Below, piece after piece: positions 32,964-48,800 of a DNA stretch of 64,000 nt. Origin of the DNA: Chrysomallon squamiferum (lineage: Eukaryota; Mollusca; Gastropoda; Neomphalida; Peltospiridae); the NCBI GenBank assembly GCA_012295275.1, contig CM022665.1, forward strand, positions 45,965,095 through 46,029,094, read 5' to 3'. Position 1 is the stretch's first letter. Each line of letters opens with the position of its first letter. The notes beneath the pieces are model-generated. The model saw nothing but the letters and a program-made list of their open reading frames with translations. It was not told where the DNA came from and did not search any database. Position numbers and translations under genes: made by a program.

Positions 32964-35900
32964 AAAAATGTTCAAAGACATTAACCATTGTCTATTCCCA
33001 TCAACCAACAAGAAGAATCAAACAAACAAAAATATGTGTATCAAAATGATAAAACTATTTTATCAAGTAATAATAAATATATTAAGATTATTTGAACAAA
33101 AGATTTATACAGAAAATATTATTAGTTTTTTTTTTTTTTTTTTATGCTTACCTTTTTTGTTGTTTTTAAAAAATAATAAATAAATAAAATCTCTTTTAAG
33201 TTAATAGCACTTGAAGATGTGTTGGACAACTCAAGAATTCTGCTGCTTGTTATCTCTTGTAACTGTTTTCCTCTGGTTTGACATCTGAAATAAACTCTTA
33301 GTATCCCACCTCTGAAGTACCAGTGAAACACACACATAAAACATTTTTCTTGAGACCAGTATATTCAGTAGTACTGCATACTCTACTTACAAGAAAACAA
33401 CAAATTTCTATTCAATTCATTCTGGAAATTAAGATAGATAAAAACAAACAACTTAACTTGTATTGAAGAGAAATATATTTGTGTGTGCATTTTTTTATGC
33501 AATTATGTGAAATTATGCTATCGTTTTTCTTTTATAAACTGGAATTTCAACACTGATAATATTTTTAAAAACCACCATGACTTAACTGGCAATACAAACA
33601 TAAAATATTAAAATAAAAATCTTGTACAAAAATAATAATAATAAAAATAATAATAACAACAACAACAATAACAACAAGAACAACAACAACAACATGTTTA
33701 CATTGATTAAAATAACACAGAGTGAGAAGATGTAAGTTAACTACATGTATGTATGTTTGGGGAAATATAAAACATTTCTATGACAAAAACAAACAACTAG
33801 AGGTGAATATATTTGAAATAGTTTCAGATGTCTAATTAATGATACTATTTGGAGGGATGCATGTTACTAGACAGAATGGATTTTTTTTTTTTTTTTTTTT
33901 TTTTTTAGTGAAATAAATGCTATGTTGTATAAACAGAAAATTATACACACATTATATACAACTTATTAGAAATTATAAACAACAGCAAATCTGAACATTA
34001 ACATAAAAACTTTTTCTTTTTTTTTGAATAGTCTGACAACTTCATGTAAATTCAAGTCAATTCGATACATTGTCTTTACTGTCAAATATCTGAAAAACAA
34101 AATTCAACAGGATCCTTACTTTTGCAATCTTTGAATCTCAAAAGAAAATTATTGGTATCAAATGAATGAAAAACATACTTCTAAACATAATTCACCATTG
34201 TGTTTTTATTTCTTTGGCCTGACTAATTCAGAATGAAAGTCAAATATCTGAAATTCACAAATCTGAAAAATAACTGATTTTTACCTCAATCAGCAGCTAC
34301 TTCATTACATTCTCAAGCTGTGTTAGTTTTATTAAGTAAATCAGTTTCAAATCTGTCTGTTCATTTCATTTTAAATCTAGATCTTAGTCATACCTGCTTA
34401 AGATGTTTCAAAGGGATGTTTTGTGGTTGGTTTCTTTCTTTTATTTCCTAGTTTTTTTTTTTTTTCTTGGTATTTTTCTCAACTACCAAATCTATAGATA
34501 CTTTACAGAAACAAACAATAACAATAACACACACACACACACAAACAAACAATAAATAAATAAATAATTACATAACTATTGAAAATCAAGAAACACCAAC
34601 AGATAAAAAGAATCATCATAACAGAGATTAAATTTGTGTTAGAACACTAGATACTTTGAAAGAATTATCACACATATTAACATAAAATAAAAAACCCTGA
34701 ACAGTTCAAATTACTACAACACTGATACATAATGAATTCAACAGTTGTAACAAATCATAAAATTAGTAATAATTAAGTGTGTATCGACTCATCTATTTCT
34801 TTTTTAAATAAATAAAATTATTTTCTGTTTTGTTAATTTTGAAATTATAATTTAATATTTCTTCAGTCTAATGAGAGTGTGCATGTGCAAACATAAGATA
34901 AAGAGAGAAAAAGAGAGCGAGGTAAGAAATATCACAGAATAAAGAAAATCTATTGCATTTCCCATTCACCAATTAAACCAAAACCAAGTCTTCAGTTTCA
35001 CAACAAAGTGTACTGCATCTATTATAATCACTACCGAAAATATTTTATTTAAAATTTATAGCAAATTTCATTCCAATTCAACAATTAAAACAGGTACATG
35101 AACAACAAACACAGGACATTATGAGAACAGTAACAAATGAACAAAACAAAATAAACATGACCATCAACACTATACAAAAAAACAGAAAAGCTTACACAGA
35201 ACTGATCAAACCACTTGTTCCAAGCTGATTTTCTGAAGTTCTTTAGTAGTGACAAATATTGGTAGTTTTAATACTTAACACATATTATTATTTTTGATTT
35301 TATTTATTTATATTTTTGATTTATTTTTGTTTTGTTTTGTTTGAATGCAACAAATTACTGTTTAACCTGCTAACTGAAGAATGATATCATTTTTAAACGC
35401 AGATATTAGACGATGTTGTTAGATCTGCAGACTGATTTTCAGAAAAAACATCTGTAACTGAAACTTGAAATATTTTTGAAATATTTTATTTTACATATTT
35501 CTTGGCATTTTGCAGATTTGTGCACAAGCTTTAAAATCATGTTTTGCAAACTGAAGTCACTGTTTTTCAAGAGTACTACCTGAAGATCAAGTTGATAATT
35601 TTTAAATTTATTTATACATGTCTTTTCTTTCTTTCTTTCTTTCTTTTTATTATTATTTTATTTATGATTCTTATAATTTTTTTTTTTAATTATTATTAAT
35701 AAATCCCAAATTTAGCAGTTGAACAGCTATATGCAAAACCTGAAAAACCTGAAAATTTAATTTAAAAAAAAAATGTACATTTACATGTAATAATTCACAT
35801 TTGGCTTCAATATTTGATACAAGCTCTCAATATCTGTTGGATGATTTAAATATACTACATTTTTTTTTAAACTATTTTTATTATTATTTATTGTCATTGC

Positions 35901-38900
35901 AACATAATGTTCAGTGAAGATGAAAATACATGTAATGGTAAGGTGAATTAAATTCTGAACACACCAACTAAAACGAAATTTGTCAGAACAAGCTCAATTT
36001 ATTCCAAGTGTCTTCTTTTAAGCCAGGCATTGCCTCATGGTTCTTCACACAGTACTGCTCTTAAGCCAACCAAATACAATGTTTATAAAGCATTTCAAAA
36101 TTATAATGCTGAATAAAAAAAAAAAAATAGAAGTATAAAACAACAAAATTGGCAAAAGAGTAAAAAAAACCATTTAAAAAAAAAAAAAAAATAATAAAAA
36201 GTACATTGCTATTTATAACAAAAGCTATTTAACCAAAGGCAAAGTGACTGAAAAAATAAAAATAAATAACTTTAATGTTAATATTTCCAAACCTACAAGT
36301 AATGTGCCCCCCCCACCTTTCTTTTCTTTTCTTTTTTCATTTTCTGCTCTTATTTTGATGTTGGTAACTGAAAAAAATCAAAAGTATCATTCAACAGTTT
36401 GAAAATCAAAGTATTCAACAGTTAAAAAAAAAAAATAATAATAATAATAATAATAATAATAAACAAGATAAAATATAAACATTCTTTTTAAAAAAAAAGA
36501 AAAAGAAGAAGAATAAGGAAAAAAAGGTGATATTGAAAATTTATATTATGAAACTTAACTTTCGTTTCTTTCAAGTTTTGATTGTCATTGACAATCATCT
36601 ACTTACCTTGTTAATTATTTCTCATGTCAGCACAAATCAGGATAGATTCCATCCTTTTAATAAAGCTAGATTTGGCTTAGTGATATACCTTAATCAATAA
36701 TTTTTATTATATTTAATTTATTATTATTATTATTTTTGTCTATTACAAAATTTATGAAGGTACTCATGTTTAAAATAAAGACAACTATGAAATATTGATC
36801 AGATTTTTTAATCCACATTTTAATTTTATATTGTGGTATTATTAAAATCTGGATGTCGATAAATAAATATGTATGAGAAATATAGATCGGACAAATCAAT
36901 AATTTTATGAATCACTTTATGTAAGTTAGGGAAGTCAAAAAAAAAAAAGCATTGGTAATAGCACAAGAATAGTCATAACTCATTACATCATTAAACAAAA
37001 ACTAATAAATAAATGTTTCACCAGTCAAAAAAAAAATGAAAATAATAATAATAACAATAATATATGATGAAATTATCCAAGTAAATTTTAAAAAAATATT
37101 GAGCAAAGAAGGAAAAAATAGAAAAGAAAAAAACAGAGAAAAACAAAATATTTGTATTGTGCAGTTCCAGTTATTCAAGCAGAATTTCTGACAAACTTGT
37201 GAAAGAATATGAAGTATATTGTTATTTTCTGATTGGTTAGTTCTCCAAACATCTTTCAAAGCTAAAAGGGACAGAGGATAGAAAAGTACATGCAAAAATG
37301 AATGTTCAAAAGATTTTGTATTTAATTTTGATAGCAATGGAAACGAGAGGGGAAATGCTGGTCACTGCAGTTATATACGAGTGACTGAGAACCAATGGTT
37401 ACTCGAGTCAAGATGTTTGACAGAAAGGATTCTGAAGTCTTTACCAAACAAATCCTGTTTATTAATTAATAAAAGTTATCCAGCATTAACTCTGTTAAGA
37501 AAAAATAAAGGAAAGTGATTGTTAAGAAGCTTTTGTGCATACTTAATGTAAAAAGTGTTGTTATTGTGTTTTGTTTGTCACCAGGAAGGACATGAATATA
37601 ATTGATAGAGAAAAAAATGTTTGAAAATGCAACTTAACAATCTTTAAATTATCAACTGTTCTATAAAGTTTTTGAATAATTTTTTAAAAGATCTGCTGCC
37701 ATTAGTTTTAAAAGATCATGTAGTTTTATGAAAACCATCTGAAAATGAAAATTTGTAATAACATTTTTAGGCACTCTTGCTTTTAAACCACGTGAGCAAT
37801 ACAGAATCGGACCAAATTAGAGTACTTTAAAAACGTTTCACTATTTTAAATATTTACTAACTATACTTCTTAACCTTTAACATCAGTGCACTTTCTTAAT
37901 TAATCTCTTTGCTACATCTGACTTGGCTTGAGCTGTAAGCAGATCGACAGCAGTTCAATTTTGTTATTCTTTATTTGTAAACTTTTCAACTCATGTAGTT
38001 TTTTTTTAGTATTTCTTAAAACACAAATGCTCTGCTTATTTAAAAACTGATTACAGTGTGCCTGGTAAGCTGGTTTCTCTGCAGCATTCTAGCAGGTTAC
38101 CTGTATGGAAGAAACCACTTTCATTTTTATTGCTGAAAAGAAAAAAATGTATCAATCAAGTTATTAGTAAATATATAAAAGAAAATATTAAAAATGACTT
38201 CCAGGAACAACTTTAACTCTTTTTGTTGCATACCAGGATATGATGTTACAGGTCACATGTACCTGTTTTGTCTTAAACATCAAATTATTTCCCATTCCAC
38301 CCCATCTATCACCTAAACATTTATTAAAAAAAATCTATGATATATGGTGTCCTGTCTATGAGGTGTATGTAAAATGATTTTATGTTGTCAAACGTAGTCC
38401 ATTATCAGATAACAATCCTGTAATAACAAAGAAAAATGTATTTGAGAATGTATATTGTAATAAATGTGTAAATAAGAGAAAACTTACTGCAGTGAAATAC
38501 AAAAATTCAAATAAGTGGTTGTTGTGTCCTAGTTGTAAGGTATGACAATTTGAGAAGAAAAAAAGCAACAACAAATAATTAATAGTTTGTTCAACTTTGA
38601 AGAGGTCTTTTTGGCAATTGGTCTATTTCCCACTCTCAGAAGCCTAATTTGTAGGATTTTTATGGATCTGTAGGCAAGCTTCAAAGTTGTGTTTTGCTAC
38701 TGCATGCTAACATACTGAAGTTACTGTATTTCAAATTCGACACAATCAAGATCAAAGACCCTTGTTAATATGAAAAATGCAGAACTTTGCCTCTGAAAAG
38801 GATCACAGTTACATAAATTCTGGCATCTGAAAGATGACGTTAAAATAATTATGATCTGGTTGCAACAAAAAAGAATGTCATATTTTATCTTTTCTCATGT

Positions 38901-38918
38901 AATATATTTATTTATTTT

Positions 38919-38952
<34 letters not shown>

Positions 38953-39336
38953 CAAATCTTAAAGGACCAGGTAAAAAATATTATCTGTTGCTCAAAAGAA
39001 ACTAGCTGAAAAGAATTCACAATAGAGTACCCTCCCCCCTTATTAAATGAATCCAAATTGTTCTGGTTCACAGCTCCATTGAACCTGTGTCCATCTCCAG
39101 TGCAGCACATTCCTTTTTTTTTAACCATTCTCTAAGACTGAAAAGAATTTTGATTAACAGTGGCAGGTGACTGAACAATAGAAGAAATTACAAACTTATT
39201 ACCTTTGTGGTTGCCTCAGAAATGCCTACTGCACACAAAGGATATTGCCCCTTTTTTGAACCACTGGACTAAATAAATTTAGCAGTGGAATGTTCCTGCA
39301 GATGCGTTTTCTTCAAATGAATATATTTCAACAGCA

Positions 39337-39368
<32 letters not shown>

Positions 39369-41227
39369 CAGCAGCAGTAATAATAACAGAGTAATAATAA
39401 AGTGGCAATAGCAATAATAATAATAAATACAGTCTTTTAGAGAACATCCATTTAAAATTTATTTCAAAATTTTTTTATAATTTGTGTACTTAAAATTATC
39501 TTTCCAAATAAATTATTAAATTTAAATAATTTAAAAATATATATATATATATATATATATAAAAAGGTCAAATTCAAATACCAATAATAAATAATAAATA
39601 TGATATACTTCCAAAATCGTTACTACAAATTAAAAATAAAATTATAAATTCACATGGAGTACCAAAGTAAAGCTGATGTCATGGACTTCTATGACAAAAA
39701 CATTTTTGAATATGTACTGAAACCTTAAAATTGAATATTAAAAACTTTCATTTGGTGTGCCTTTATTTTTATTTGATAATAATGATAAATATTAATAATA
39801 AATTAATTCATTAATTCATAAATAAAGAACCCAAAAAGAGAACAGAATAAAACCATTCATTTGAGGATATTTTCAACTGTTTTTATTCATACACATATTA
39901 AGGTCACATATATTTTTTTAACTGTCAGAATAGCTGTTTTTATGTTCTAGTAAAACTAAAAGCACACATACTCTGGTTTACAAACACATAAAACAAGATA
40001 CACTCACACTCAGTCATAATATCTAATTCTAAGGCAGTGCTAGTTAATACCAAAAATAAATACATTACAACTAATGAAAAATTTCATATGATTAAACCAA
40101 CAGGGTTTTGACAAGATAATTTATAAACATTTCTCTGATAAATTCATTGATACTAAATATTAAAATGTAACACTGCCTTCAGTCTTTTTTTTTTCTTCTT
40201 TTCACTAAGACTTTCCAATGCAGTCTAACACAACACAGCAGGAAGTGACTGTTAACTTACTAACATACTTACCTCGCACTATAATTACCTGTACATAATT
40301 TGCAATCAAGAATGGAAGCTTGAACAATCAGTAAAATGCTGAAGTCAATCTGCGCTTTCCCTCTTAAAATCTTCGTTCAAAGCAGTCATGGTGACAACAA
40401 GTTGATTTATTGACAAGAAACAATCAGGATGTTCTTTACAAAGTTCAAGTTTGTATTTTTCAATGGTAGATCAATTCATTACCAGATCACCGTTTCATGT
40501 ATGTTTTTTTGTTGTATCTTTCTTTCTTTTTTTGTTCTTTTTTTTAAATATTAGTTTCATATTTGGAAAAGATTATTTTATTTCTCAGTTTTATTTCTAC
40601 AGTACGAAGTAAATTTATAGTACATTCTAGGACTTCATTTGTTTTGTTGTTTGTTTTTTTTTTTTTTTTTTTTTAAAATTCAAATATTATTAAAATCAGT
40701 ATAAAATTGTATTTAAATTTACAGGCAAGCTCTGTACAACACTGTATAAATGGAAATACTTTTGCATTACTTATTAAACATAACACACACACACATGTAC
40801 ACACCCACACCCACAGATTCCTACTTCTGAATGACTGACAGTCTGCAACTTGCCGCCAATGAATAATTTGTTTTTACTATCAAAATGAATTAGAGTTCTT
40901 GGGGTTTTTTGTTTTTTTTGTTCCACAGAAAATTAATAATAAGCATACTGATCTCCACTAATCACTGTCAGGATTCCGCAAATCATTTAATTTATGAAAT
41001 GTAATGATGTTCTTGAAAATTCCAATATTTCCAGTATTTTCACAATGATATTTAGGTTCAAACCTTCAGTGAAACTCCATAGCTCTATAATTTGTATTAG
41101 AAATATTTTATCACTTTTTCTTTGTGGTTTTTTTTTTTTTTTTTTTTTTTTTTTGTATTTAATTTCATGATTCTTTCTTTTTTTTTCACTGAATTATTCA
41201 AAAATAGTTTCTCTCAAAATTCTGAAT

Positions 41228-41293
<66 letters not shown>

Positions 41294-42611
41294 ACATATT
41301 GCTATACATTGTATGCTGTGACAATGACTTTAATTATTTTATTTTTGATCTTTTTTTTAATTCAATTTTCTAGCAGTTCAATTTTAATCGTGTAAAAGAC
41401 ATCACAATTTTCCACAAAACTTTTTATAATATGGTCCTCCTTATATGTAGCTTGTAAAATAAACAAGTTGTTATTTATATGTCAAGATATCTCATTTAAA
41501 TGAATGTCAATGAATCAGAAAATGATGCTAACTGGATGTATGTATGTATGTATGATGACTTCATGCAAGAAATTTTAACAGGTTCCCATTTTATGAATTT
41601 TTATATAATTATATGTATATATATATACATAACAGATTGTTATCTCTGTAATGCATCAACTGATTTTAAATACTATAACACTTTTTTAATCAGTATTTAG
41701 TGTAATTCATTAACATTATACGTGTCACTAAATTGTTTAAATAATAATGTTATTTGATAGGATTATCAAAATAACATGCAGCTTTATTATACTAAAAAAA
41801 ATATATAATAAAAATCATTTGCAAAATTAAATTTCCTGTTTCAAGAACAATTTGGGTATTAGGTGGTCAGAAGTTGCAACTGATGATGTACTATCAACAA
41901 TTTAATACATTTCTGAGGTTTTTTAAAGTTTATTTTTTTTTTTTTTTTCTCTCTCTCTCCTTGGAAAGCTGCCAAGAAGTCAAAGTCCATAACCTACGCA
42001 TGACCACATATTATGCTCTCTATGTTTATCCACTATGTTTTGTTTCATGTTTGCAAGTGAAATTTACTACTGCAGAATTTTTATTTTTTATATGCATATG
42101 ACCAGTTAGATCACATCTGTCAAGTTTGGAAGGTAACATCACAGTACTCGATAGATTTGCCCCAAATATCATACAACAGATGGCAATGTAGTTAAACAAA
42201 ACAAAACTGAAAGGCTGACCCTAACATTCCAATCTGAAAGGTTAAAATAAAGAGCAAACAGAAAATTCTTCTCATTAACTAATACTGTAGTTATTTAATG
42301 ATGCCAGAGTAATAATATGTCAATTAAAAATTTATTTTGCAAGCTTCATATCTAATTATGTAAATCCAGTTACATAACACAAGATGGATATGACATTTTC
42401 AATGCCAGCACAACTGAAAAACTACAGAATATATATAGACATTTGCATTCACAGTACTGATTTAAAAACACTGTGATATATCATAAATTTGTAGTATTAT
42501 AATTTTATGTAAATATGTCGATACAGAAACTTATACTTAAATCACTGATAATCTTTTTTCTTTCATTTTTTTTTTTCTCAGTAATTTGTAACCATTAACA
42601 TTAAGTTTCAA

Positions 42612-42647
<36 letters not shown>

Positions 42648-43599
42648 ACATTTCAGCTTCACATGTTCCCTAATTTCAAGTTATGTGAAAACCAGTTTTC
42701 TTCAGATGCAATTGCTTTAATGTCCAGACAATGTCAAATTAAATTATAGTATGCAGTAACAAAAACTATATATACATTTAAAAAATAATAACAACAACCC
42801 ACAAATCCCTTTAAATTATCTTATAGCCAAAACAAAAAAGCACATTTAGTCTGTTGGTGAAGATGTTAAAGAATGATTCAGCAATACCCTCTTATAATAT
42901 ATTCCAGAGTTGGAGCGAGCTATTTTTTCCTGATCATCTAAATTCTTTTCTTATTTTCTCCAATTTTACTTTGTTTATTTTAACATTAACATATTTATAC
43001 ACTAGACAACACACTGCAGTTGTTGATCTTTAAGTGGCTACAGCAGCCAAATGAAGACAACCCCACTGATATACACTAACAGTAAATTGAAGAAAAAAAA
43101 AAAAAATAAAACTGTACACATACTTCATTATTACTTCTAATCTCTTATTTGGAAGATGCTTCAGTATGGTCAATATTTGTTTCCAATTTTTTTTTTCTTT
43201 GTTTTTAAATATTTTTAAGAACTATGATTAATAAAAAGTAAAAAAATCCATGAAACAACAGAAATCTTTTATATGCAAAGATAATGATATACACATCCAC
43301 CAAATACCAATTATTCCAATGTATTCAATTATTTAAAATTCACAAATTATAAATCCAAATATAGGCACAGATGAGCAGTAATGGTATGCTACTGAATCAG
43401 TAAAACTGTGTTTACTTGATCTTGTTAAAAGAGAATTATATGTGTGTGTGTATATATATATATATATATCTAAATTTGTTAAGTTTTCGGACAATTCACT
43501 CAGTCCTTGTCAGTGTCAAATCGCAAAGTCGTGAATGCTCCTGCCTTGTTCGGAAGGGGCATAATAAATGAATAAACTGGATATTGGCTACTACATTAA
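30926..43599. other. CpG-poor 12-kb stretch without recognisable genes
   Basis: No exon with domain support was found on either strand. Notable tracts: TA (about 31971-32033, 63 bp), poly(A) (about 32180-32209), GA (about 32935-32960), poly(T) runs (33882-33906, 40660-40675, 41130-41154, 42613-42643), CA (about 41243-41291). A pair of similar unique segments occurs at about 35516-35595 and 38663-38755. The stretch lies downstream of the DBHS stop codon and may belong to the same transcription unit. Confidence 0.5.
31971..32033. repeat. 63-bp TA array
   Basis: Uninterrupted TA dinucleotides, able to extrude as a cruciform and often unstable in length. Confidence 0.95.
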
Positions 43600-43605
43600 T
43601 TTATT
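43600..43605 (-). terminator. Poly(A) signal candidate of DBHS gene
   Basis: AATAAA on the minus strand about 420 nt downstream of the DBHS stop codon. Other signals exist further downstream, and the CpG-poor domain suggests longer 3' ends may also be used. Confidence 0.3.
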
Positions 43606-44025
43606 TCTAGTAAAACTATACAACACATAATGATTTAAGATGACATCATGATATACTAAAACACAAATGACCAAATAAACAACATTCAACAGATGAGATT
43701 TCCATCCCATAATTCAAGATTCTAAATCAACAGAGGTTACCACCACGACACAGAACTAAAATGTTTTTTAAAAAAAATAATAATTCATAATCGAACGAAT
43801 CCAGATGTTTTATATAAATATTTTTTTTCCAGTTCTACGAGTACTTCTGCTTTGGTCGTAAAAATTGACTCATTTTCATAAAAAGTGTAGGACAAAATTA
43901 ATCCAAAAAAAAGGAAAAAAAAAGGGGTAGTTACTTAACATTCATGATAATGCAATAATGTTTAAAAATTGTTTTGTTTCATTCAGCACAGAAATGTAAA
44001 AAAAAAAAAAAATGTCAGTGCAGTT

Positions 44026-47000
44026 TCAGAATCGTCGCATTCTCTTCATGTCTCCAAAGTTGTCACGTGGTCCTGCTTCACGTCGCCGATTCATTCCTTC
44101 TTCACCTCGCTCCCCTCTCATGCCTGGACCACCCCCCATTCCTTGGTTGCCAAACATATTAGCAGGGCTTCCGCCCATGGGTCCCCCTGGACCGCCCATG
44201 TTGCCTGACTTGGGGCCAAACTGACCCTCGCTGTTACCTACAGGTGGCTGATCAAAGCGACTTGGTCGCTGTGGTGACCAGTGATATTAAGTGTAATGGT
44301 ATAAGGTTTCACACAAAGTGTCGAGCACAGTTCAAAACAGTCACAGGAGATATATCGTATTTTAAGGTCAGCAAATCGCAGCAAACATCAGATCGAAGAA
44401 GAACATGGAGAGAAAGGGAAAAAAATTACATCATTAATTGTCAGACTAAAAAGTCAATCAAAAATAAAAGCATGTACAAAATATTTTCTGTTGTGCAGAT
44501 ACGTTTTAATTAATATTTGCTAAAGGGTTTTTTTTTCTTTCCTTTCTTCTTTGATGCAGGATCAGCTGCAAAACAGATTTTTGTATACAAAATGTTATAA
44601 ACAGTTAAAAAAAAATATATATATATATGAATCGTCAGTACAGAATGTGTCACTCAACAGGATTGCATTTGGTAAAAACATTTGGTAAAGACTTGTACAT
44701 AGTCTACATCACAGGTAAAAACTGGGTGAAAAGACACCTCACAAATTATTAGCATAATAAAATTTTATCACTGGTTTAAGTAATTGCTCAATTATATTAA
44801 CTAAGCACACGGTATAAAAAATCTTCCAAAATTCTCACACACAATTTCATAAAGTTCAAAACAACAACTTCTGAAGCTTTACAAGAGAACTGAAAGTCAA
44901 AATACACCATTCTAGTGAGATATCAGTCAGGTAATGAATCATGACCTATAGATAATATAAGTAAGTGTGAAGATTATAAATATATAGTTACAGGTACTTG
45001 TAAAATGTGTAGTTATGATGTTAGTCTCCAGAAACATCTGAACCATAACAAATCAAATATGAAAAGCTGTAAAAACCCTAACAAAGGATAAATATATATA
45101 TTCAATGCTTCTTCATGTAATTAATGGTGCTTATACAGTCACAGGCTATGAACAGACCTCAGAAGTCACAAGTGCAATTCTCTTACTATTAATCTTTCAG
45201 AAACATTTGACTTAGTATTTTGTTTTTATAACTTATTTAATTTAAATTTTACATTTATGCTCAAATAATGTGCATGAAATCAATCTGCAATGAACTGATT
45301 TGTGAACCAAGATAAAATGTACACAAAGGAATGATTATATAAATGAATGACCAGGTATAATGTTATATACAGAAACAATTTTTTTTATCTTATTATTATT
45401 TTCTTCTTTTTTTTCAAATTTCCTGTTCATTATTTTATAAATGTTAAAGTAAGTTATAATTTTTTTTATAAATACTATTTTTAAAACACAGAAGACAAAA
45501 AAATAAAAAATAAGATGAAAAATGATGAAGAAAGCTGATAATAATGTCAACTATTAAAGATGTTTTGTTGTTTGTTAATGTGTGCAAGTGTCCCATTTTA
45601 CATTTCTCCAGTTCATAATACTGATGTTAACACTGAAATTGAAATATCATTCAATCTTAACACTGATAATAGTTAAGAAGCAGTTCCCAACTGTTACCAG
45701 TATTTTAATTTTACAGCTTCAGTTATGTTAAATATATACAAATCCCAGGAACTGTAATAAAGTGTGATTTTTATATGCTGTAGAAGATAGTATAGGAATT
45801 GTAAAAAAATAATTGTTGCTACTAAATACAAGCAATATACACTAGTTAATGAAACAAAGTCCTTGAATAGGATTATCATCATCATGCAACATCTGTATGA
45901 TCATAGATGATCATCAAGTAGATGAAGTGAATGAATCTGAACCATTTATTTTTAAAACAACTAAACAAGTGTGTGAATACAAGGCACACCATCTCACAGT
46001 ACAAAAATAACAATGATTGTTTTATTAATTTAAAAAAAGTAGTTATTCTAAGGAACTTTTTGAATACTGTTATTTTTATCTGTCAAATCAAAATTGTGTC
46101 AAGAAAATAATTTAAAAAAATTATAAAATAAAAACCAGTCTACATAACCTCCATGACAGTGACAGAATTAACAAAAACAGAAACAAATTTTAAACACAAA
46201 AAGGAAAATTCAGTAAATGTTTTTTTTTTTTTTTTTTTTTTTTTTTCTTATTATTCTTGTAAAGCTATATATGGGGGTTTTTAATAAAAAATTTTGTATC
46301 TTATTAATGTAGGATAATTTTTCCTATATGTTCAGTGTGTACCTTTGTTATCATTTTAAAACAGCACAAACATCTAACATTATCAAACAGCAGTTTGTGC
46401 TATAAGACATGTTCTAAGGTTCAAATATAAGTAGTTCTGTGATATATATATCTTACTTTCATGATCAGTTAAAAACACAAAATAAAGACAACAATTGCTA
46501 CATTGTCATGACTAATAATAATAATATACCCAAAAAATTAATAAGCCACACATCAGGTACTGACTATAAAAAGCACACAGTGACCACACAACCAGTTCTT
46601 TCTTTTAAGCATTAACAGATTTTCACAAGACGTCAAACCCATACCATCAACAGCAGCAACAAATGATGTGTGATAAAGTATGCGTAAATAACTGCAAAAT
46701 TAAGTACAAGATCCTGGGTGACACATCTATAATGAGATTCACATTTCTGTTACAAAAGACACATTTACTTATATCTGCACAACAGACTGAAAGACAACAT
46801 TATTCATGCAAATAATACGTAATACCAATGTTTTAACTTGTGGCCCTTGCTTCAGGAAAAAACCATAGAGGGATGCAGCACGTTCATATTATGACAAGTC
46901 CTGAAAACAAACAATACAGCTTCTGCAAGTTGTACAGTTGTGAGAAATATGGTTCGAGCAAATATTTGTGATTTATTAAGAAATATTGAGAAATATGGTT

Positions 47001-47207
47001 GGAACAAATATTTGTTAAGTATTGCATGTTTTTCACTGCTGCATACCAAGTCTGGAATGCATATCAAGTCTGTTTATAAAAAGTCATAGTAATAAATAAA
47101 ATAAAACTCTACTTGGCACAAATTTATTGCTTTTCTGTGTATGCATATTGTGTGTTTTGTGTTGTATATGCATGTTTGCATGACCATTACATCTTCAAAA
47201 AAATAAA

Positions 47208-47238
<31 letters not shown>

Positions 47239-47891
47239 TAGGTTTTGTTTCACATAAACTGTACCAATTTCTCACTGCTTGTACCCAAATGAACTGAGTA
47301 TTAAATGATTTTTATAAAACATTCTGACCAACAACACTGTATTTGATACTCAACCACATGTTCTTAAAGTTAATTGAATACATCACAGAAACAAATAAAT
47401 CAAAATTTCTTGGTTTTTTTTATTATTCCTTTTCTTAATAAGTCCTGTTGACTTTTTCATATTATTATTATTATTATAAATATATATATAAGAGTTATTC
47501 CTCATTCCCATCCCCAAAAATATGAAAGAAAGGAAGCATACGTATACAAAACAGGTAACCAGCTACACCAATTTCACTGATGAAGTTTTGTTTCCTTTTA
47601 AGTGGCTAACACATGTGAAGTAAATAGGATCCACACTGTTTAATTTATATATTCAAATATTTTTGTTATGTCAAAGATAAAAGTATGAGTAAATGAAAAT
47701 TAAACTTTCTACTTTCAAAAATTTCAATACAGTTTAATCTAAAGAGAAAATTAAATACCATCTGTTAATTCAATGTCTCTAAAATCATGCTCTGATATGA
47801 TGAACAAAAATTTAAATGATCAGTGAATAGTGATTTTTGTAATTCCCATTAAGATTTAAAAATGAGAAAATAAAATATCCTGCATTTTTTT

Positions 47892-47935
<44 letters not shown>

Positions 47936-48756
47936 TGTTGTGTGTAATAAATGTACATGCAGATCCAGAGAATATAAAAACATATGATATCATTAAACCT
48001 CTGAAAACACCATTCGATATATATTTTGGCAGAAATCTTCAGGTCTTGCAAATTTTACCTACGTAATCAGAAAATCTCCATAAATCACTAAGAAATACAA
48101 ATACTAGCAACACCTTCCCCTCCCTTGCAACAATATGCGATGATAAAACCACCATTAAACCAACATGCCAGACCGTGTACACATGGACTGAAGTCAAGGG
48201 CCACAAGTCAATAAATAACTAGCTGTGTTTGTATATTCAAGAAAGATAATTAAAACATATCAAGTATTTCAAAAACAAAAACAAACAAAAATAATAATAA
48301 ATCACACAAGTGTTGAGAGTTTTAATAAAGCACCACAATTTACTGTGGAATTTTATGTGTCGGTTGTAACATACGGATCTTCTGGTATGTCAATTATTTA
48401 ATGGGTTAAATAAAACATGACATGTTGAGTAAAAGAAAACATTTCTGATATCTGGTAAGAGAAATATCACCATTATCATTGTGATCACAAACCATGAAGA
48501 CAAAGATGTACTGAAATACATACAGGCGTGTTAATGAAGTAAAAAAAAAATGTCAGTGTAATCTGTTCAACATAAGACTTGGTTAGAATACCTTTTCATA
48601 TATGGTATTAAAGCAGATAAAAAAATATATATATTTATTAAACAGACTTATTCATGTATGTTGTTAGTTAAAGTGGATAGAAAGAATTCAGATTCCATTT
48701 TAAATTTAGGAACACAGAATAAAAATATGAAACAAGACTGTCGTTTTCTTCTTTCT

Positions 48757-48800
<44 letters not shown>

